From Thalassotalea euphylliae (GTDB lineage: Bacteria; Pseudomonadota; Gammaproteobacteria; Enterobacterales; Alteromonadaceae), in assembly GCF_003390395.1 (NCBI RefSeq), contig NZ_QUOV01000001.1:124001-188000 (forward strand): a DNA stretch of 64,000 bases. The letters are read 5' to 3'. Below, in pieces: positions 18,441 to 27,433 of the stretch. Numbering within the stretch: the stretch's first letter is position 1; each line of letters opens with the position of its first letter. The notes under the pieces are model-generated. The model had not been told where the DNA came from and did not search any database. It was given only the letters and a program-made list of their open reading frames with translations. A program made the position numbers and the translations under genes.

Positions 18441-19788
18441 TATGCTGTACACAAAATTTATTGCCAACGTGCTGTTTCCGCTTCATGAATTGCTTAAAAA
18501 ACATGACACGGTGCGCATCAAAAAGCAGTTAGAGCAAAGCCAGTGGCAAAGCCCACAAACCATTAGTGAAAGCGCCAATAAACGACTGACGAAGTTTTTG
18601 GAGAGGGCCGCCAAAGAAGTCCCTTATTATCAGGATGTGTTCAATAAGCGAGGCATTGAAGCGAGTGCGATTCGCTCAAAAGCAGAGTTATCGGCGTTGC
18701 CTTTCCTTGATAAAGCGGTTATTCGAGAGCACTTTGAGCAGCTTAAATCAAAAAGTGCTGGCCCAACTCAACCGTTTACGACAGGTGGCTCAAGTGGTAC
18801 ACCGCTGACCTTTCTGTTAAGTAAAGAAAGGGTTAGCCATGATGTTGCCGAAAAATGGCGAGCGACTCGTTGGTGGGATGTTGATATTGGCGATAAAGAG
18901 ATCGTTGCTTGGGGCTCACCAATTGAACTAGGTGCCCAAGATAAAGTACGAATCACCCGCGACAAGCTATTTCGTTCAATCTTGATCCCAGCATTTGATA
19001 TGGATGAGCAAAAGCTGCTTGGTTTTATCGACCAGATCAAGCGAATTAAACCCAAAATGCTGTTTGGTTATCCGTCGGTTTATGCGCTGATTGCCAAAAC
19101 GGCACAAAAGCATGGTATCTCGCTCGATAACTTAGGCATTAAGGTGGTGTTTGTCACCAGCGAGCGCCTTTATCCATACCAACAAGAGCAAATTGAACAA
19201 GTGTTTAACGCCCCGGTTGCCAATGGCTATGGCGGCCGAGATGCCGGCTTTATTGCCCATGCTTGTCCGCACGACAAGATGCATATTAGTGCCGAAGATA
19301 TTATCGTGGAAATCATCGATAGCGAGGGCAGAGTACTGCCAGATGGTGAAACTGGCGAGATCGTGGTCACACATATGGCCACCTCAGACTTTCCGTTTAT
19401 CCGCTATCGTACGGGTGATATTGGCGCGATAGATACTGAGCCTTGTTCATGCGGCCGTGGCTTACCCGTACTTAAAAACATTGAAGGGCGCGCGACGGAT
19501 TTTGTGATTGCCCAAGACGGCACTATCATGCACGGTCTGGCCCTGATCTATATCTTACGAGAAATGCAGGGTATTGAAGCGTTTAAAATTATTCAGGAAT
19601 CCCTATTGCACACTCGTATTCAATTAGTCCCGACAAAAAATATAACAACAGAAATGAATGAGCGGATTGTTGTGGGTTTTAAACAACGCCTTGGCGCTGA
19701 GGTAACTGTTGAACTGCAAATCGTTAATAGTATTTCGGCAGAGCAATCGGGCAAGTTTCGCTACGTGATAAGTAAGGTGGCTAATTAA
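18433..19788 (+). CDS. CapK/phenylacetate-CoA ligase-like AMP-forming ligase
   Basis: 451 residues from ATG 18433, which has GGAG 6 bp upstream; the frame opens earlier with a TTG at 18421. The ATP-binding loop TTGGSSGTPLTF lies near residue 115, and YRTGDIGAI with a following Cys-containing CSCGRGLPVL matches the phenylacetate-CoA ligase fold. Such CapK-like proteins are common in capsule and exopolysaccharide loci and are thought to activate acyl or amino-acid substituents. The substrate is unknown. It overlaps the upstream glycosyltransferase by 8 bp. Confidence 0.88.
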   Translation: MISMLYTKFIANVLFPLHELLKKHDTVRIKKQLEQSQWQSPQTISESANKRLTKFLERAAKEVPYYQDVFNKRGIEASAIRSKAELSALPFLDKAVIREHFEQLKSKSAGPTQPFTTGGSSGTPLTFLLSKERVSHDVAEKWRATRWWDVDIGDKEIVAWGSPIELGAQDKVRITRDKLFRSILIPAFDMDEQKLLGFIDQIKRIKPKMLFGYPSVYALIAKTAQKHGISLDNLGIKVVFVTSERLYPYQQEQIEQVFNAPVANGYGGRDAGFIAHACPHDKMHISAEDIIVEIIDSEGRVLPDGETGEIVVTHMATSDFPFIRYRTGDIGAIDTEPCSCGRGLPVLKNIEGRATDFVIAQDGTIMHGLALIYILREMQGIEAFKIIQESLLHTRIQLVPTKNITTEMNERIVVGFKQRLGAEVTVELQIVNSISAEQSGKFRYVISKVAN

Positions 19789-19790
19789 TT

Positions 19791-19889
19791 ATGATCGATA
19801 GTTTGTTTTTGTTGGTTGATGTTGTTGCTATGATAATTTTAATGCGCTGGTCAACACAGAAAGATGATAATAATGAGGAGCAGGAGTAA
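19791..19889 (+). CDS. Small single-span membrane protein (32 residues)
   Basis: An open frame of 32 codons fills the gap between the AMP-ligase stop (19788) and the ligase start exactly. It starts at ATG 19791, and its TAA shares one base with the next ATG (TAATG). The product has a hydrophobic stretch at about residues 4-18 (SLFLLVDVVAMIILM) and an acidic tail KDDNNEEQE. The tail codons also contain the GAGGAG ribosome site of the next gene. The tight fit and membrane-protein pattern support a real gene; a leader for translational coupling is the alternative. No family is recognised. Confidence 0.6.
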   Translation: MIDSLFLLVDVVAMIILMRWSTQKDDNNEEQE

Positions 19890-21202
19890 TGCGTGATTTA
19901 TTACTCGTCGTTTTTCTCTTCGTTGCGATTTTTTACTCATTTAAAAGGCCTGTTGCAGGTGTTGCTGCTTGGATGTGGATTGCGCTAATGGCGCCAACCG
20001 AATGGGCTTTTGGCTTTTCCCAAACATTTAGAATGAATTTGACCATAGTCTTATTTGTTGCACTGTCTTACTTTATTTGGAAAGAAAAACCTAAAGTTAA
20101 GTTTACCGCGGTTCATTTTTGGGTGTTCTTTTTTTGCTTTTGGATGCTAGTGTCAAGTGTTCTTCATCAGCGAGTAGATTCAAGTTATGTTTGGTTCAAG
20201 TATATTGAGTTTATAAAAGTTATTGTTTTGTTTTCGTTTATTTCACTAACTGTGAAAACCAAAAAAGACATTGATACTATTGTTTGGGCAATTGTGTTGG
20301 GGCTATCTGCATATTCAGCAATGGAAGGAGTTAAATTTTTGTTGTCAGCGGGTAGCCACAGAATTGTTGGTCGCTCGGGTATTTTGGCTGATCGAAATGA
20401 TTTAGCAGTTGCGATTAATATGTCAATTCCACTAGTGCTTTATTTATGGAGTGTCACTACCGATAAAAAGCTTAGATTAGGGTTACTTGGCATCGCTGGT
20501 TTATGTGCTGTCGCTATTGTGGGTACATACTCGCGAGGTGGTTTTATCGGATTATCTATTTTAGCGTTTGCAATGTGGTTAAGATCAGAAAAAAAGGCCA
20601 TTTTTTTGATAATTGGTTTGATGGCAATACCCGTGTTGTACGCAACTGCACCCGCTGAATGGAAAGATAGACAGGCAACCATAGAAACTGCTTCGGCAGA
20701 AGACGGCTCATTCATTGGTCGCTTATGGGCATGGAAAATCGCTACCTTGATTGCCATTGACAATCCAATAACAGGCGGAGGTTTCAAAGCAACAACTGAT
20801 CCCTTACTGTGGCGAACTTACGCTGATGAAACGCCCAATTTTGGACCTATCGAAACACCACCAATCCCACCAGAGTTGAGGCCAAAAGCTGCTCACAATA
20901 TCTATTTCCAAGTACTTGCTAGTGCTGGTTTCGCGGGGTTAACTATTTTTCTATTGATGCTTTTAACCGGATATTTAAAGGCGCTCTCGATAGCAAGAAA
21001 AGCTGCAAAAGAAAATATCGAATGGCGGAAAAACTTAGCAAATGCTATTTCGCTGTCTCTAGTCGGCTATGGAATCACCGGTTTAAATGTCAGTTTGGCG
21101 TACTTTGAGCTGGTTTATGCAATGTTAGCTCTATTATGCGTATTAAGTATTTACCAAATGAAGGGTAGTGGTCCAGATGCCAACATTAAACGATCAATAT
21201 GA
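19889..21202 (+). CDS. XrtA-associated putative O-glycosylation ligase (TIGR03097, Wzy/WaaL-like)
   Basis: 437-residue polytopic inner-membrane protein with about ten hydrophobic segments. It begins MRDLLLVVFLFVAIFYSFKR and has GMxxWIALMAPTEW-like features of the XrtA-associated O-antigen ligase family. The Wzy_C loop contains GTYSRGGFIGL (about 210-220), and a large periplasmic loop ending in PKAAHNIYFQVLASAGF carries the conserved His. It may polymerise the repeat unit or ligate glycan to an acceptor protein or lipid. No separate Wzy is recognised in the window, so polymerase is a real option. GAGGAG lies 8 bp upstream of the start. Confidence 0.9.
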   Translation: MRDLLLVVFLFVAIFYSFKRPVAGVAAWMWIALMAPTEWAFGFSQTFRMNLTIVLFVALSYFIWKEKPKVKFTAVHFWVFFFCFWMLVSSVLHQRVDSSYVWFKYIEFIKVIVLFSFISLTVKTKKDIDTIVWAIVLGLSAYSAMEGVKFLLSAGSHRIVGRSGILADRNDLAVAINMSIPLVLYLWSVTTDKKLRLGLLGIAGLCAVAIVGTYSRGGFIGLSILAFAMWLRSEKKAIFLIIGLMAIPVLYATAPAEWKDRQATIETASAEDGSFIGRLWAWKIATLIAIDNPITGGGFKATTDPLLWRTYADETPNFGPIETPPIPPELRPKAAHNIYFQVLASAGFAGLTIFLLMLLTGYLKALSIARKAAKENIEWRKNLANAISLSLVGYGITGLNVSLAYFELVYAMLALLCVLSIYQMKGSGPDANIKRSI

Positions 21203-22145
21203 AGTAAGCATAATCATGCCTGTATATAATACGGGTAAAGTAATGCTCAAAACTGTTGAATCGATAGAGCAACAAATTTCATATAAAAATCATCCAGTAC
21301 CTTCCTTTGAAGTGATATTGATTGATGATGGAAGCGATGATGTTGAAACTTTAGACATATTGAAGTCAGTAAGGAATAAGCTTAACTTCAAAGTCGTGAG
21401 GAACACTTCTTACAAAGGTGCCTCTGGTGCTCGAAATTTTGGCATTAGTTTAGCGCAAAGTGAGTGGATTGTATTTCTTGATTCAGATGACTTATTGATG
21501 CCAACTGCTTTGGCTTGTAGCTACAAATATATTTGCGAAGATAAGGGAATTAGCTGGTTAGCTAGTGCTATTAATATATTTGAAGACGGTAAAAGCATTA
21601 TTCCAAGGCCTTTGAAAGATTCCAGCCCTGTGCTTTATAAGCTTATTGGCAAGTATTTTGACTGTGGTAAGCGCGCTGTATTAGTAAATCCAACAATAGA
21701 GTTACTAGAAACTTGTTTTGTCTCTACATTGAATGTGTGGATAAGAAGAAGTTTACTGAAAGGATTGAATACTTTTGATCGGCGATTACGCAGGGCTGAA
21801 GATTATAAATTGTGGCTTGAGTTGTCTTTAACTACAGATCTTCATTTTATACCCCACTATTTAGGTGCTTATCGGCAAAGAAGTAATAGTTTAACGAGTG
21901 GCCAACAGCCAATGTTCAGCTGCGAAGACATTATGCTAGTTCAGTTATTGCAAGATAAAAAATTTAAAATATACCGCAGTGCTATTCTAAAGCGATTAAT
22001 GTTTGTACTAGTTGATCAGTGTTATTTTTATCGAAAATATGGCGCTTACAGGCAAGCTGTTTTGGCAAGTTCAAGATTAATAAGGAAATTCCCTTGTCAA
22101 CTAGTCGGGTGGAAAATGCTGTTTATGTCGGCAATAGGAAAGTGA
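21177..22145 (+). CDS. GT2 family glycosyltransferase
   Basis: 322 residues from ATG 21177; a GTG 9 bp upstream is too near the AAGGG site. The GT-A fold is clear: VSIIMPVYNTGKVMLKTVES at the N terminus, FEVILIDDGSDD near residue 42, GASGARNFGISLA, and the metal-binding DSDD (WIVFLDSDDLL). A C-terminal RRAEDYKLWLEL motif gives the catalytic-base region. It overlaps the end of the ligase gene by 26 bp. The sugar transferred is unknown. Confidence 0.88.
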   Translation: MPTLNDQYEVSIIMPVYNTGKVMLKTVESIEQQISYKNHPVPSFEVILIDDGSDDVETLDILKSVRNKLNFKVVRNTSYKGASGARNFGISLAQSEWIVFLDSDDLLMPTALACSYKYICEDKGISWLASAINIFEDGKSIIPRPLKDSSPVLYKLIGKYFDCGKRAVLVNPTIELLETCFVSTLNVWIRRSLLKGLNTFDRRLRRAEDYKLWLELSLTTDLHFIPHYLGAYRQRSNSLTSGQQPMFSCEDIMLVQLLQDKKFKIYRSAILKRLMFVLVDQCYFYRKYGAYRQAVLASSRLIRKFPCQLVGWKMLFMSAIGK

Positions 22146-22147
22146 GC

Positions 22148-23227
22148 ATGCAACACAATAAGATTGTTTTTTTTGATCCTTGTTGTCCTGAACCTTATTC
22201 TCAAGAAAGTATAAAAACTGGGGCTATCGGAGGGACTGAATCTACGGCTTTGCACATATCTAATGCATTAGGAGTTCCATTGATACAACATAATCGAACT
22301 CAGGTATGTGGCAACTGCTACCCCGATATGCATTTCGAACAAGTTGATACTCTTGTTGTATTGAGAGATGCCGAAAAGCTTTACCAACTTTCGCTGCTGT
22401 ACCCCAAGGCTAAATTATTTCTATGGTGCCATGACTTACTTTATTTGGGATCAGATCGTGCTGAAAAATTAGTGAATGCACTGTGTGATTTTACTCAACA
22501 GGTAACAATTGTCGCTGTGTCTGAGTTTCACCGACAACAAATAGAAAGCACATTAGCGCAAGCTGGATTAACACAACACTCTATTATTAGAATCTACAAC
22601 CCTTTGTCACCCAATATCAGAAAAGATCGTGCTAAAAAAACTATTAACGGTAAATGGGTGTTTTTTTCCTCACCACACAAAGGTTTAGAAAATGCGCTTG
22701 ATGCGTTCGAGTATATCAGAAAAAAACGTCCGCACGTTAGGTTATACATAGCCAACCCCGGATATCAAAATGTGAATACAGAGCTTCCAGAAGGAGTGAT
22801 CAATCTTGGTAAACTTAGCCCTGCTGAGGTCTATTCACATGTCCAAACTGCGGAGTTGGTGTTTTACCCCAATTTTGTTTATCCAGAAACCTTTGGGATT
22901 GTCTTTATTGAGGCAAACTATCTGGGAACACCAGTATTAACTCATCCTATAGGGGCTGCCTGCGAGGTACTTTCTCAACAGAATCTGAACATGCGAGTTC
23001 CTTTTTTATTGCGGCTAGTTCAGTCTTTGCAATATCGATCTGAACTACTTGCGAAGCTCGCTAAGTTTTTTATACCTAATGCATGGCAATACACGGAATA
23101 CAATAAAGTAATTGGTAATTATTTTGATCAGCCAAGACGAGATTTAGTTTCTATGCAATCCAAATTTGAACTAAAGAATATTGTCTCCCAATGGAAGAGG
23201 GTACTGTCAGGTGATTTCAAGCAATGA
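22148..23227 (+). CDS. GT4-like family glycosyltransferase
   Basis: 359 residues from ATG 22148. The frame is open further upstream, but those residues overlap the GT2 gene, and AGGAAA lies just before the chosen start. FFDPCCPEPYSQES and GAIGGTESTALHIS form the N-terminal nucleotide-sugar loop. The C-terminal half has FFSSPHKGLENALDAF, LGKLSPAEVYSHVQTAELVFYP and PETFGIVFIEANYLGTPV, the GT4 E-x7-E region. It lies 2 bp after the GT2 gene. A gap of 207 bp follows, so the first long transcript may end here. Confidence 0.85.
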   Translation: MQHNKIVFFDPCCPEPYSQESIKTGAIGGTESTALHISNALGVPLIQHNRTQVCGNCYPDMHFEQVDTLVVLRDAEKLYQLSLLYPKAKLFLWCHDLLYLGSDRAEKLVNALCDFTQQVTIVAVSEFHRQQIESTLAQAGLTQHSIIRIYNPLSPNIRKDRAKKTINGKWVFFSSPHKGLENALDAFEYIRKKRPHVRLYIANPGYQNVNTELPEGVINLGKLSPAEVYSHVQTAELVFYPNFVYPETFGIVFIEANYLGTPVLTHPIGAACEVLSQQNLNMRVPFLLRLVQSLQYRSELLAKLAKFFIPNAWQYTEYNKVIGNYFDQPRRDLVSMQSKFELKNIVSQWKRVLSGDFKQ

Positions 23228-23434
23228 AAGCAGTTAAGTGTCTAAGCCGTATTGTCGATTAGCCATAATTTATTCAGTTTTCGGGATGCTAAAAGAGCTT
23301 TTCATATTTCATGTTTTAAACTCGGAATAACTGTTATAAAACCAATATTTAAATGGATCTTGTAATCTGGGGGAGCCTTGATTGCGATGATAATCTGCAT
23401 TTAGCACAACCGTTAAGCCTTAGCGGATCATTTA
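23228..23434 (+). promoter_or_regulatory. Intergenic gap with a possible sigma-54-type promoter
   Basis: This 207-bp gap is one of the longer breaks in the plus-strand polysaccharide cluster. At 23372-23385 the sequence has GG, ten bases, then GC (GG-AGCCTTGATT-GC), the spacing of a -24/-12 promoter. The -12 TTGC is perfect, but the -24 element differs from TGGCAC at two of its later bases. It lies about 50 bp upstream of the next start. No strong rho-independent terminator is seen for the gene before it. Confidence 0.25.
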
Positions 23435-24760
23435 ATGAGTAAGATTATGGAAATATTAAAAACCCTTGTCGATACAGTCAAACTATACCTTGTCTTATTA
23501 AAGTATGAGTTATCGTTTATAACAAGTAATTCTAGAAGCGATATTAGAGATAAAGAAGCTCTTATTTTGGCGCCTGAATTCCCCCCAGTGGTCACTGGTG
23601 GTGTTTATCGACCACTATCTTGGGCAAAATACAGTAAAATAAATCAATGGGCTGTAAAAATTGTTACAAAGTTTGAAGCCACAAATCATATTACTACTGA
23701 CGCGGCTAAACACTTACACAGTCAAATAGCGCAAGAAAGCAGTGTATATAGACACTGTGAATACCCCATAAATCCTAGTTGGCGAGCATGCCCGACAATA
23801 AACGGAAGCATATTGTTCGCTATTGGTGCTGTAGAAAAAGCAAAAGAGATATATCGGAATAGCCGACCAAAAGTTGTGGTTGCAACTGGTCCAACGTTTG
23901 ACTATTTTGTCGCAGGTTACTATTTGTCAAAATATTTCGATGTACCATTGATTTTAGACTACCGAGATGAATGGACTGAAAACCCTTTTGATTTTGTAAA
24001 ATCAGGGGGGGTTGATAAGTTTTGGGAGCGGCGGATAGCGAAAGCTGCGGATAAAATAATATTTACGACCGAGCTCATGAAGCAGCACTTTTCGCGCCAG
24101 TTCAATAGATATCAAGGACTTGAAACTATTTATAATGGCTGGGAACCAGATGAGCATAAGATAAGTTCTAATGAAGAAAAATGTGGTGATGGTCCAATAG
24201 ATTTGCTCTTTGCTGGCTATCTTGGGACACATACTCCGCCATTTGATTTTTTAGACAATCTATTAGAAATTCAGAGTAATTTGGCGCTTGAAGTTAGGGT
24301 CACTTTTTTGGGGGGGGTTGCAAATAGCATCAAAGAAAGGTTACTTACTTCAAAATATATCGAAATTTGTAGTTTCAAAGATATAGTACCTCGCAATCAA
24401 GCTGTAGAAGCGATGAAAAATGCCGATGGGCTATTGCTGTTTGTACCTGAAGCTATGCAGAGGTATATTCCAGGTAAATTGTTTGATTATGCAGCAAGCG
24501 ACACTCCCATTATCGCTTATGGTAAGGAGGGAGAGACCTCGCAAGCAGTAATCGCCGGAAGGCTTGGGTACTTTGTTACGAATAATGATTCTGCCTCACT
24601 GCAAGAAGCACTATCGCGAATTAGAAACTATGAAAATAACGAGCGATTAGTTACGTGTGATTGGCTGCAAAGTAAATCCAGAAAGGCATTAGCAGCTGAG
24701 TTATTCACTTTATTGGATAGGACTACCCAAAGGATTGGTGTTAGCCCAACTGTTCAGTAA
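23435..24760 (+). CDS. GT4-like family glycosyltransferase
   Basis: 441 residues; ATG 23447 is an alternative start. After an amphipathic N-terminal helix (about 5-30) comes ALILAPEFPPVVTGGVYRPL, the glycine-rich loop of GT4-like enzymes that act at the membrane. LILDYRDEWTENPF near residue 175 is typical of the group. The donor half contains LLFAGYLGTHTPP, FVPEAMQRYIPGKLFDYAA (E-x-K region) and TPIIAYG. It resembles the protein at 29176 in layout (PPxxxxGGxxR, then DLRDP/DYRDE), so the two are probably related. No partner is adjacent on the same strand. Confidence 0.83.
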   Translation: MSKIMEILKTLVDTVKLYLVLLKYELSFITSNSRSDIRDKEALILAPEFPPVVTGGVYRPLSWAKYSKINQWAVKIVTKFEATNHITTDAAKHLHSQIAQESSVYRHCEYPINPSWRACPTINGSILFAIGAVEKAKEIYRNSRPKVVVATGPTFDYFVAGYYLSKYFDVPLILDYRDEWTENPFDFVKSGGVDKFWERRIAKAADKIIFTTELMKQHFSRQFNRYQGLETIYNGWEPDEHKISSNEEKCGDGPIDLLFAGYLGTHTPPFDFLDNLLEIQSNLALEVRVTFLGGVANSIKERLLTSKYIEICSFKDIVPRNQAVEAMKNADGLLLFVPEAMQRYIPGKLFDYAASDTPIIAYGKEGETSQAVIAGRLGYFVTNNDSASLQEALSRIRNYENNERLVTCDWLQSKSRKALAAELFTLLDRTTQRIGVSPTVQ

Positions 24761-24885
24761 GTTGGTTGGGCTTACAGCATAAAAGAGATATATAGTTGAG
24801 TTAGTTAAAAGCTTATTCCAACTGAATTAATTGACCAATGTAGACCGCTATCAGAATTAATACTAGCTGTCGGTATGGGGAAAAT

Positions 24886-25767
24886 TTAATCGCTATAGGT
24901 TTGCAGATAATATACTTCTTTAAGCTTTGCAAATAAAGAGCGAGAAAGGGGGGGGACTTCATAGCCCATTCTCGCTAAGCTATTATAGGCAAAACCTTGA
25001 AAAATTTTTCTGTCTGACTTACTGAGTTTAGTTTTCCATTCATCAATTTTGTTGATATCGGGTTTTGACACAGAGTTTTTGTGCCACTGCATACTTTCTG
25101 CAGGCATCTTTTTCCGACTTGAGTTGTAGTAGTCAAGCATACTTTGATCGAATTTTACGTCGATAAATTGGCAAACTTGTTCCGTAACCTTGTCGGTGTC
25201 TCGGACAAGGTCTTCGTACCTTATTTCTAGGTAGTTATTTGGGATCATCGCTCCCATTTTATTGGCCAGCTTTAGGTCGTTATCCCACTTCATCGCAAGC
25301 TTCATAACATTCTTCTCACCCCATTCAATATTGCGCTGAGAGTGCGCGATGGCTCGACCATCTCGAATTATGTGAATAAATTTTGCGCCGGGAAATAAGC
25401 GCCACAAGCTATCAATTCGTATGTGATAGCCGGGGGTTTTTATTCCCCATCGTTGCTTGCCTGCTTTTTGTGTTGCAATGCTCAGAGCGGTTGAAAATAA
25501 TTCATGGAAGGTTTTACTTTTGATAAGTTCGGGCAAGTAACTCTGCTCTAGAAATTGTCCCTTTTTTGTAAGTGTTTCGTTGAGAAGGGCGCTGTAGGCT
25601 TCTTCAACATCTTGAGGTGATTGGTACTCAGTCGAGTATTTTCGTTCTACAGCTAAAAAATCAGACTCAAAGGGGACAAATAATTCGGGGTGTGCGTCCA
25701 TAATAAGCCTTAGCATTGTTGTACCTGAGCGTTGACTTCCTACAATGAAAAATGGGGCTAATTGCAT
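24886..25767 (-). CDS. Sulfotransferase family protein
   Basis: 293 residues. The 5'-phosphosulfate loop is FFIVGSQRSGTTMLR (residues 6-20), and the 3'-phosphate-binding motif is FIHIIRDGRAIAHSQRN near residue 133, both hallmarks of PAPS-dependent sulfotransferases. It is cytoplasmic. It probably sulfates a sugar of the polysaccharide or a lipid-linked precursor, a common decoration in marine bacteria; the target is inference. It is on the opposite strand from most of the locus and has its own 247-bp upstream region. Confidence 0.9.
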   Translation of the reverse strand: MQLAPFFIVGSQRSGTTMLRLIMDAHPELFVPFESDFLAVERKYSTEYQSPQDVEEAYSALLNETLTKKGQFLEQSYLPELIKSKTFHELFSTALSIATQKAGKQRWGIKTPGYHIRIDSLWRLFPGAKFIHIIRDGRAIAHSQRNIEWGEKNVMKLAMKWDNDLKLANKMGAMIPNNYLEIRYEDLVRDTDKVTEQVCQFIDVKFDQSMLDYYNSSRKKMPAESMQWHKNSVSKPDINKIDEWKTKLSKSDRKIFQGFAYNSLARMGYEVPPLSRSLFAKLKEVYYLQTYSD

Positions 25768-26014
25768 TTGTGTATTCCATTAGGTGAAACGAAGTTTTCG
25801 ATTCGTTGTTAATCCATAGAGGTTACTTATTCTAAAAATTTTCACAATACATCTGAATACTACTTCAAGTCCTGCAGACAGTAATTGAAAAGACTAGTTG
25901 TCTGTAGCTAGTTATTCGTTCATTTTGGGCGGTTTCTGGTCTGCAGTTAGACTTGTTTAATGCGATTCAATGCCCAAATGAAACAGTCTAGTATATGTCG
26001 ATTACCCAGAGCCT
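25768..26014. other. Intergenic region upstream of the sulfotransferase gene
   Basis: This 247-bp gap separates the flippase stop from the sulfotransferase start, both on the minus strand. It has an inverted pair CTGCAGAC (25872-25879) and GTCTGCAG (25939-25946), and nearby copies of GTCTG and CAGAC. These could form a weak stem or an operator. No open frame or clear promoter was identified. Confidence 0.3.
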
Positions 26015-27424
26015 TTATTTGGCTTGCTTACCTAAAACTATATTGATGACTGGCTTATCAATGAGATATATGACGGAAAGCCACGATAGTCCTGCAAGCA
26101 ATAGGTACAAGAATAGCTGCCACTCAAATAAGCTCTCTTGCTGGTACTTGTATAATGTTACGAAAATGGTAACACCAATACTTGCAACTATTGGCTTTAG
26201 TAATGTTTTAATGTAATTAGTAATTGACAGTGAAATCAATTTTCTTAGTGACCAAATTACCCAAAGCAGCCGAGAGCTAGCTATACAGTAAAAGCTTATT
26301 AACACTTGTTCTAATGGTAAAACGAAAATCGTCGAACCAAGTATTAACCTAAATAAACTCAAACTCACTTTAAATTTCATATAGAGCTTATCATTGTTCG
26401 TCACTGTAAGCACCTGCTCATAAAACAAGGTAATGGTGTAAATACAATACAATCCTGCGAGCAGTGATAAATACTTACCTGCATCTAGCCATTGCTCACC
26501 GTAGAGAATGTACAAAATAGACTCGTTTAGTGAAGTGACAATAATGGTAAATGGTATAGAAAAGTACAGAATTATTTTAGTACAAGTGAGGTAAGCTTCT
26601 TGCAAGGATTTCTTGTTAACCGATTGGGCAAAATAAGGCGATATTAAGGGTTTTACGGCATCTATAATACCTATTTCAAACAAGGTGATAGTCGATCTGC
26701 CTCGGCTATACAAGCCCAAAGTATCTAGAGTGATTGCTTTCGCGATGAAAATTTCGAGAATATTATTCGCGATATAGTTAAAAATATTGCTTCCGCCGAC
26801 ATTTTTACCAAAATCAAAAACCCGTCTAGTGCCTTTAAATTGAACACCAAAGGAGATGTCACTTCCTTTATATAATGTAATTATAGATACAGTAGTGATT
26901 GTGCCGAGTACTGACGCAAAAGCTAAACTATAGGCACCAAAGTCATAGTAAGCGAAGATAATTGATGCCAATGCATTGACCATAGTGTTGCCAACGTTCG
27001 CAAATGAAATAGGTTTGTAATTCATGTTTTTTCGCATTACGGCCATTGCTATTGAGCCAAATGGTGATAAAAACATGTTGAACGACAAAATAAAAACCAG
27101 CCAGCCAGCTTCATCTTGCTCATAAAATGAGCCGATTAAAGGTGTAATCGCCATCATTAAAAATGCGATCGGCCATGCAATTAAAATAGAGGCAGTAAAG
27201 GCAGTAGAAAGCGTTGAGTAAGAGGAGTCTCTTTCTTTAATAATATATTCAGAGATACCAAAATCTCTAAACATCTGCGCAATGCCTGTAAGTGCTGCTG
27301 CAACGGTAAATAAACCGATATGTTCAGGTGTTAATATTCTTGCCAGTATTAGAGTTGATGCAATTTGAATAATGAGTGTGACGTACTTCGAGGCAAATGA
27401 GTACATCAAGGCTTTACGGAACAT
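26015..27424 (-). CDS. Oligosaccharide flippase family protein (Wzx-like, MOP superfamily)
   Basis: 469 residues with about 12-14 hydrophobic segments. The N terminus MFRKALMYSFASKYVTLIIQ and ILARILTPEHIGLFTVAAAL are characteristic of the polysaccharide-synthase/Wzx group. It should flip the undecaprenyl-linked repeat unit to the periplasmic side. It is the only Wzx candidate in the window, so it is probably essential to the pathway despite its reversed orientation. It starts 9 bp after the TPR gene stop and should be cotranscribed with it. Confidence 0.92.
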   Translation of the reverse strand: MFRKALMYSFASKYVTLIIQIASTLILARILTPEHIGLFTVAAALTGIAQMFRDFGISEYIIKERDSSYSTLSTAFTASILIAWPIAFLMMAITPLIGSFYEQDEAGWLVFILSFNMFLSPFGSIAMAVMRKNMNYKPISFANVGNTMVNALASIIFAYYDFGAYSLAFASVLGTITTVSIITLYKGSDISFGVQFKGTRRVFDFGKNVGGSNIFNYIANNILEIFIAKAITLDTLGLYSRGRSTITLFEIGIIDAVKPLISPYFAQSVNKKSLQEAYLTCTKIILYFSIPFTIIVTSLNESILYILYGEQWLDAGKYLSLLAGLYCIYTITLFYEQVLTVTNNDKLYMKFKVSLSLFRLILGSTIFVLPLEQVLISFYCIASSRLLWVIWSLRKLISLSITNYIKTLLKPIVASIGVTIFVTLYKYQQESLFEWQLFLYLLLAGLSWLSVIYLIDKPVINIVLGKQAK

Positions 27425-27433
27425 CTAGTTTGG

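Noticed and set aside
22019..22147. Long N-terminal extension of the glycosyltransferase starting at 22019
   Set aside because: It lies wholly inside the preceding GT2 gene, looks like out-of-frame translation, and a good ribosome site precedes ATG 22148.
24744..24771. Inverted repeat AGCCCAAC/GTTGGGCT at the end of the glycosyltransferase gene as a terminator
   Set aside because: The loop is 14 nt, the stem overlaps the coding end, and no T-tract follows.
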